NCBI GenBank assembly: GCA_946886425.1
Contig: CAMPIP010000012.1
Span: 1-24,553, forward strand
DNA: 24,553 nucleotides
Reading direction: 5' to 3'
From: an uncultured Actinomycetes bacterium
GTDB taxonomy: Bacteria; Actinomycetota; Thermoleophilia; Solirubrobacterales; 70-9
The notes under the pieces are model-generated. The model was not told the DNA's origin, searched no databases, and worked only from the letters and a program-made list of their open reading frames with translations. A program made the translations under genes and the position numbers. Below are positions 20,167-24,553 of this stretch, in pieces. Numbering within the stretch: the stretch's first letter is position 1; each line of letters starts with the position of its first letter.

Positions 20167-22317
20167 TCAGGCGCCGCCCTCGGCCGGCGCCTCGCGGGCC
20201 TCCACGTCGATCCGCGGCAGCATCCGCTCCAGCCAGTCGGGGATCCACCAGTTACGGGCGCCGAGCAGCTGCATCACGGCTGGGACCAGGACCATCCGGA
20301 CCAGGGTCGCGTCGAGGAAGATCGCCGCGGCGAGGCCGATTCCGAAGAGCTTCAGGAAGACTTCGGGGGAGACGACGAAGGCGAGGAAGACGACGACCAT
20401 GATCGCCGCCGCGGCGGTGATCACCCGGGCCGTCTTGGCGAGGCCGTCGGCGACCGCGCGGCGGGTGTCGCCGTCCTTCAGGTACTCCTCGCGGATCCGC
20501 GAGATCAGGAATACCTCGTAGTCCATCGAGAGCCCGAAGAGGATCGCGAACATCATCACCGGCATGAACGGCGCGATCGGCACCTCGTGGTCGATCCCGA
20601 TCAGTTCGCCGACCGCGCCACCCTGGGCGACCAGGGTCATCACCCCGTAGGCGGCGCTGACCGAGAGCAGGTTCATGATCGCCGCCTTCAGCGAGATCAG
20701 CGGCGAGTGGAAGGCGACCAGCAGCAGCAGGAAGGAGAGCCCGACGACGCCGACGATGAACAGCGGCATGCGGTCGGTGATGTATTCGCTCTGGTCCTCG
20801 AAGGCGACGGTGATGCCGCCGAGGTAGACCCGGGCGTTGCTGTCCTCGACGGCGCCGGGAACGATCTCGCCGCGGAGGCGTTCGACCAGCTCGGTGGTCG
20901 CCTCGGCCTGCGGCGAGGTGGTCGGGATGACGGTGAGGATCGCCGCCGTGCCCTCGCCGTTGTAGCGGGGGGCGGCGACGTAGGCGACACCCCGGTCCGC
21001 CCGCAGGTCCTCGGCGAGGGCGGCGACGGCGCCGCGCGCTTCGCGGTCGGGAACTTCGGCGGCGATCACGATCGGGCCGTTGGCGCCGGGCCCGAAGCCC
21101 TCGCTGATCAGGTCGTAGGACTGACGGGTCATCGTCTCCGTGGGGTCGTTGCCGGCGTCGGGGAAGCCGAGCCGCATCCCCAGGGCAGGCGCCGCCAGGG
21201 CGAGCAGGATCGCCGTCGCCACGATCGCTGCCGTCCAGGGCCGGCGCTGCACGGCATGGCTCCAGCGCGCCGCCGGCGAGTGACCGTCTTCTTCGGGCCG
21301 GTCGAGCCGGCGCCCGAGGAAGGGGATCTTCAGCCTGTCGACGCGCGGGCCGAGGTAGGAGAGCAGCGCCGGCAGCAGCGTCACCGAGGCGAGCATCACC
21401 ACCAGTACCGCCAGCGAGGCCGAGATCGCCACTCCGTACATGTACGGCAGCCCGGTGAGGAAGAGCCCGAGCACGGCGATGACGACGGTGCAGCCGGCGA
21501 TGATGACGCTGCGCCCGGCCGTCGTCACCGCCTCGACGACCGCGTCGTGGCGGTCCTTGCCGGACTTCAGGGCCGAGCGGAAGCGGGTCAGGACCAGCAG
21601 CGCGTAGTCGATCCCGACGCCGATCCCGATCAGCCCGGAGACGGCGAGGGTCCAGTCGGGGACGTCGATCACATTGGCGAGCAGGACGATCAGGCCGCCG
21701 CCGGAGATGCCGAGCCCGACCAGCGCGATCACCAGCGGCAGCCCGGCCGCGACCAGGGAGCCGAAGGCGATCAGCAGCACGATCGCCGCCGCCAGCAGGC
21801 CGTACATCTCGGCGCTCGCGCCTTCCTGGGCGCGGTAGATCGGGTCGCCGCCGAGCTGGATCTCGAGGCCGCCGGCGCTGTTCGCTTCGGCCGCCTCGAC
21901 GAGCTTTTCGCCGTCCTCCTTGGTGACCTCCCAGCCGGGGATAGTCAGTGGCAGGGTCGTGGTCGCGATCGTGCCGTCGTCGGAGACCCGGATCGGTTGC
22001 CGCTTCTCGACGTGGGGGATCCCTTCCGCCTCGGTCAGGAAGGCCTCGACGCCGCGTTTCGCGGCCGGGCTGTCAGCCCCGCTCTCGTCCTTCCAGACGA
22101 CGTAGATTTCCTGCCCCGAGTAGCCGCCGAACTCGCGCTCGGTCAGGTCGCTGGCCGCCTTCGATTCCGAGTCCGGCGTCGCGTAGTCGGCTTCGTACTC
22201 GCCGGCGAACGAGGAGCCGAGGGCGATCAGGACGACGGTGGCCACGATCCAGGCCAGGACCATGCGGCCGCGGCGGCGATAGGAGATGTCTGCGAGGCGG
22301 GCGAGGCGACGGGTCAT
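20167..22317 (-). CDS. MMPL-family RND-type transporter
   Basis: The 716-aa product has the two-fold layout of MMPL proteins. There is a first membrane helix (MVLAWIVATVVLIALGSSF), a large extracytoplasmic loop (about 45-190), a six-helix block with GIGVGIDYALLVLTRFR, then a second loop (about 400-520) and a second helix block with LFGLSMDYEVFLISRIREEY. The Asp-Tyr pairs in these blocks are the proton-relay residues of the family. Mycobacterial relatives export lipids or siderophores; this copy is shorter than mycobacterial MmpL3 and its cargo is unknown. It is divergent from a MarR regulator gene 97 bases away, which suggests inducible export of a small hydrophobic compound. Confidence 0.92.
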   Translation of the reverse strand: MTRRLARLADISYRRRGRMVLAWIVATVVLIALGSSFAGEYEADYATPDSESKAASDLTEREFGGYSGQEIYVVWKDESGADSPAAKRGVEAFLTEAEGIPHVEKRQPIRVSDDGTIATTTLPLTIPGWEVTKEDGEKLVEAAEANSAGGLEIQLGGDPIYRAQEGASAEMYGLLAAAIVLLIAFGSLVAAGLPLVIALVGLGISGGGLIVLLANVIDVPDWTLAVSGLIGIGVGIDYALLVLTRFRSALKSGKDRHDAVVEAVTTAGRSVIIAGCTVVIAVLGLFLTGLPYMYGVAISASLAVLVVMLASVTLLPALLSYLGPRVDRLKIPFLGRRLDRPEEDGHSPAARWSHAVQRRPWTAAIVATAILLALAAPALGMRLGFPDAGNDPTETMTRQSYDLISEGFGPGANGPIVIAAEVPDREARGAVAALAEDLRADRGVAYVAAPRYNGEGTAAILTVIPTTSPQAEATTELVERLRGEIVPGAVEDSNARVYLGGITVAFEDQSEYITDRMPLFIVGVVGLSFLLLLVAFHSPLISLKAAIMNLLSVSAAYGVMTLVAQGGAVGELIGIDHEVPIAPFMPVMMFAILFGLSMDYEVFLISRIREEYLKDGDTRRAVADGLAKTARVITAAAAIMVVVFLAFVVSPEVFLKLFGIGLAAAIFLDATLVRMVLVPAVMQLLGARNWWIPDWLERMLPRIDVEAREAPAEGGA

Positions 22318-22360
22318 GCGACTGGTCCTTCCGATGAAAGTTCTGTTACAGGCGAGAAAG

Positions 22361-22375
22361 GTTCAACTTCGGAAC
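22361..22375. promoter_or_regulatory. Candidate operator in the MMPL / MarR intergenic region
   Basis: GTTCAACTTCGGAAC holds the inverted repeat GTTC...GAAC with a 7-base spacer, between the divergent genes (gap 22318-22414). MarR proteins usually bind such a site and control both genes. The repeat is short, so this is tentative. Confidence 0.35.
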
Positions 22376-22414
22376 GATTCTTAGCAGAAAGCAACTCGGT
22401 AGGCTTGGAGATCC

Positions 22415-22909
22415 ATGGGCGGCGACCAGATCACCGGCGACAGGGCTCCCTCCAGCCTCGCCTTCCTGCTCTCGCAGGTCGGCATCCACGCCGCCCGCCA
22501 GTTTGCCGAGCGGCTCGAGGAGGTCGACCTGCAGCCGCCGCTATTCCGCGTCCTCAACCTCGTCGACGCCGCCGAAGGCCGCTCCCAGCAGGCGATCGGG
22601 GAAGCGATCCAGGTTCCGCCCAGCCGCATGGTCGCGCTGGTCGACGAGCTCGAAGAGCGCGGCCTGGTCGAGCGCCGCCCCAACCCCGCCGACCGCCGCA
22701 TCCGCGCCCTCTTCCTGACCCGCAAGGGCCGCCAGAAGTTGGCTCGCGGCCGCGAGATCGCCAGTGCCCACGAGGAGCAGCTGACCGTCGGCATGGCCAC
22801 CGCCGACCGCGAAAGCCTCACCCGGCTGCTGCAGCAGATCGTCGACACCCAGACGATCGGCCGCGGCGTCCACCCGGGGCTGGCCCGCCGGACGAGGCCG
22901 CCGGCATGA
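22415..22909 (+). CDS. MarR-family transcriptional regulator
   Basis: The 164-aa product contains a MarR winged helix-turn-helix: QQAIGEAIQVPPSRMVALVD as the HTH, then LEERGLVERRPNPADRRIRA as the wing with the characteristic DRR, flanked by dimerisation helices. GGAG sits 5 bases before the ATG. It is divergent from the MMPL transporter gene and probably represses it until a ligand binds, which is the standard arrangement. The stop overlaps the ATG of the HAD gene (ATGA), so the two are coupled. Confidence 0.92.
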   Translation: MGGDQITGDRAPSSLAFLLSQVGIHAARQFAERLEEVDLQPPLFRVLNLVDAAEGRSQQAIGEAIQVPPSRMVALVDELEERGLVERRPNPADRRIRALFLTRKGRQKLARGREIASAHEEQLTVGMATADRESLTRLLQQIVDTQTIGRGVHPGLARRTRPPA

Positions 22910-23634
22910 GCGCTCCGGTCACCGCGGTCACCTTCGACTTCTGGAACACGATCGCCAGGGTGCCGGCCGAGACGATGAGCGAGCTGCGCTCGCGGGCGGT
23001 GCTGGCCGCCTGCGCCGAGTGTGGGGCCGAGGTCGAGGCAGAGCGGCTGAAGCCGATCCTCGCCGAGGTTTCCCAAAGCTACGAAAGCTGCTGGCAGGCC
23101 GGCGACCACTTCCACCCGCGCCAGGGAGCGGCACTGCTGGTCGCCCGGCTCGGGCTCGAGGAGGCGGCGGCCGAGCTGGTCGCGGAGGCCTTCCTCTCCG
23201 CGGGTCGCGACGCCGAGCTCGAGCTCTCGCCCCACGTCGCCGCGACCTTGGCGACCCTCGACCGGCGCGGCGTCCGGATCGGGATCGTCTGCGACGTCGG
23301 CTTCACCGGCGGCGAGCTGCTGCGCGGCTTCCTCGATCGCGAAGACGTGCTGCGCCACTTCGACGGCTGGGCCTTCTCGGACGAGGTCGGCCACTACAAG
23401 CCGGCGGCGCCGATCTTCGAAGCGGCGCTGACCTCGCTCGGGGCAAGGCCCGCCGAGGCGATGCACGTCGGCGACCTGCGCCGCACCGACATCGCCGGCG
23501 CCGCCGCGCTGGGGATGCGGACCGCCCGCTACCGGGCCCTCCACGACGACCCCGGCGCCGCCGGCGATCCCGAGGCCGAGTTCGTCCTCGACAGCCACGC
23601 CGAGCTGCCGGACCTACTCGAGCGGCTCGGCTGA
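22906..23634 (+). CDS. HAD-superfamily hydrolase with atypical motifs I and II
   Basis: The 242-aa product is a HAD type IA hydrolase with a four-helix cap (about 20-100). Motif I is TFDFWNT (nucleophile Asp11), with Trp13 where phosphatases usually have the acid/base Asp. Motif II is IGIVCDVG, with Cys where Ser or Thr is usual. Motif III Lys is in GHYKPAAPIF and motif IV is HVGDLRRTDIAGA. The remaining residues suggest a fold able to bind Mg and substrate, but phosphatase activity may be weak or altered, as in dehalogenase-like members. It is translated directly after the MarR gene and probably regulated with it; the substrate is unknown. Confidence 0.85.
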   Translation: MSAPVTAVTFDFWNTIARVPAETMSELRSRAVLAACAECGAEVEAERLKPILAEVSQSYESCWQAGDHFHPRQGAALLVARLGLEEAAAELVAEAFLSAGRDAELELSPHVAATLATLDRRGVRIGIVCDVGFTGGELLRGFLDREDVLRHFDGWAFSDEVGHYKPAAPIFEAALTSLGARPAEAMHVGDLRRTDIAGAAALGMRTARYRALHDDPGAAGDPEAEFVLDSHAELPDLLERLG

Positions 23635-23642
23635 GGGCGGCG

Positions 23643-24431
23643 ATGAGACGGTCCGGGGGAAGCTTGACGGTCGCGGCCGGGACGCTGGCGGTCGCGGTCG
23701 CGCTCGTGCTGACGATCGCGGTCGGCGCCGGCACGGGGAGCCCGGTCCAGGTCCGGACCGGGGATCTCGAGCTGACCGTCAGCGGCGGCGTCGAGCCGAC
23801 CCGGATCTCGCGGACGAGGCTGACCCCGATCTCCTTCCGCATCGCCGGCCGGATCAGGGCCGTCAACGGCGGCCACCCGCCGGCGCTGACCGATTTCGTC
23901 CTCGAAACCGACCGCGCGGGCGTCATCGACGTACGCGGCCTTCCCGCCTGTCCCGGCGGCCGGCTGCAATCGACGACTACCGCGAGAGCCGAAGCGGTCT
24001 GTCGCGGCGCCCTCGTCGGCCGCGGCGAGACGACCGTCGAGATCGCCTTCCCGGAACGGAAGCCGATCCCGGTGCGGAGCCCGCTGCTGGTCGTCAACGG
24101 CGGCCGGCACGGAGGCGTCACCACCCTCTACGTCCACGCCTACATCACCGTGCCGACCGCGGTGGCGGTAGTCGTACCGGTGCGGATCGCCCGCGTCCCC
24201 GGCCGCTACGGCCTGCGCTCGGTGGCGAAGCTCCCGGCGATCGCCGGCGGCTCCGGGTCCGTGACCCGCTTCAGCCTCGAGATCGACCGCAAGTTCACCC
24301 ACAAGGGGCAGCGCCGCAGCGTCGTCTCCGCCCGCTGCGACGGTGTCCTCGAAGAGCGCGGCGAGGCGCGCTTTGCCGACGGGACGATCATCGAAGGCAA
24401 CTACTTCCGGACCTGCACGCCGGTTGACTGA
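23643..24431 (+). CDS. Secreted protein of unknown function
   Basis: The 262-aa product has an N-terminal signal sequence or anchor (AAGTLAVAVALVLTIAVG). The mature part is beta-rich, with Cys in LPACPGGR, AVCRGALVG, SARCDGVLE and a terminal YFRTCTP, spaced as if forming two disulfides. A segment at about residues 45-135 (LTPISFRIAGRI, ALTDFVLETDR) recurs, from memory, in uncharacterised exported actinobacterial proteins. No catalytic motif is seen. ATG 23643 follows GAGGGCGGCG and lies 8 bases after the HAD stop, so it is likely the last gene of the MarR-HAD operon. Its 3' end overlaps the opposite-strand HATPase gene by 31 bases. Confidence 0.75.
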   Translation: MRRSGGSLTVAAGTLAVAVALVLTIAVGAGTGSPVQVRTGDLELTVSGGVEPTRISRTRLTPISFRIAGRIRAVNGGHPPALTDFVLETDRAGVIDVRGLPACPGGRLQSTTTARAEAVCRGALVGRGETTVEIAFPERKPIPVRSPLLVVNGGRHGGVTTLYVHAYITVPTAVAVVVPVRIARVPGRYGLRSVAKLPAIAGGSGSVTRFSLEIDRKFTHKGQRRSVVSARCDGVLEERGEARFADGTIIEGNYFRTCTPVD

Positions 24432-24553
24432 GGCGCCGCCCTAGCTAGAAGGGATTGGGGCAGCGGGAATCGCATCCGCACCTCGGTGCCCTCGCCTTCC
24501 TGGACGATCGTCAGCTCGGCGCTGAGGCTGGCCATGATCGACAGGCCGAGGCC
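24401..24553 (-). CDS. HATPase_c protein (RsbW/anti-sigma kinase-like), 5' end outside window
   Basis: Only the last 50 codons are present, ending at a TAG at 24403-24401. The fragment begins GLGLSIMASLSAELTIVQ, the G2-box helix and following strand of GHKL ATPases, then EGTEVRMRFPLP, the last strand. This C-terminal form is typical of RsbW-like anti-sigma factors and serine kinases, not of histidine kinases. The partner sigma or anti-anti-sigma gene would lie to the right of the window. It overlaps the convergent secreted protein gene by 31 bases. Confidence 0.75.
   Translation of the reverse strand, partial: GLGLSIMASLSAELTIVQEGEGTEVRMRFPLPQSLLARAAPQSTGVQVRK

Noticed and set aside
20074..23634. 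A 1186-codon open frame on the plus strand
   Set aside because: It is antisense to the MMPL and HD genes over most of its length and is rich in Asp, Gly, Arg and His. It only becomes real at its end, where it coincides with the HAD gene. Very high GC creates such frames.

Overview
The window is very GC-rich chromosomal DNA from an actinobacterium. I infer a Thermoleophilia/Solirubrobacterales-type soil actinobacterium, with moderate confidence and without a database search. The basis is strong G/C bias at third codon positions, many secreted proteins of unknown role, secreted YWTD beta-propellers with Arg/Lys-rich C-terminal modules, an F420-type LLM oxidoreductase, and no sign of a plasmid or phage backbone.

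Left part (1-4944). A YcaQ-type DNA glycosylase gene runs off the left edge on the minus strand. From about 770 to 3660 the DNA is visibly AT-richer (29 of 60 bases are G/C at 1261-1320, against 44 of 60 at 9421-9480) and looks like a rearranged accessory patch. It holds a frameshifted protease-like remnant, three related small proteins with a conserved Cys...Cys...(Y/F)DGSxxPP tail, a secreted Ig-like protein, and a truncated copy of the 5' end of a beta-propeller gene. The intact propeller gene follows 976 bp downstream, with 166 of 167 bases identical over the shared segment.

Middle (4952-14940) is ordinary-looking chromosome. It contains glutamate decarboxylase, a secreted S15/CocE-type hydrolase whose promoter carries a perfect palindrome, a DUF378 membrane protein, an LLM oxidoreductase fused to a hemerythrin domain, a secreted SUMF1-fold protein, a DUF11-RTX secreted protein, an M23 peptidoglycan hydrolase and a Cys-rich metallothionein-like protein.

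Right part (14965-24553). A hipBA toxin-antitoxin pair is preceded by four copies of an 18-bp motif, probably the HipB operator. A small unknown gene, a membrane protein and a YjbQ-family enzyme follow, then a second secreted beta-propeller gene, an HD phosphohydrolase, and an MMPL transporter divergent from a MarR regulator that leads a MarR-HAD-secreted protein operon. The 3' end of a HATPase (RsbW-like) gene enters from the right edge.

Functional links visible in the layout are hipB/hipA (overlapping and autoregulated), the MarR/MMPL divergent pair, and the secreted-protein cluster on the left. Three intergenic hairpins with arms of about 16 bp have different stems but related apical sequences (CTAT[G/C]...GG), which suggests a dispersed hairpin or terminator family. 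No tRNA, rRNA, IS element or CRISPR array was found, and no gap without a gene exceeds 300 bases.
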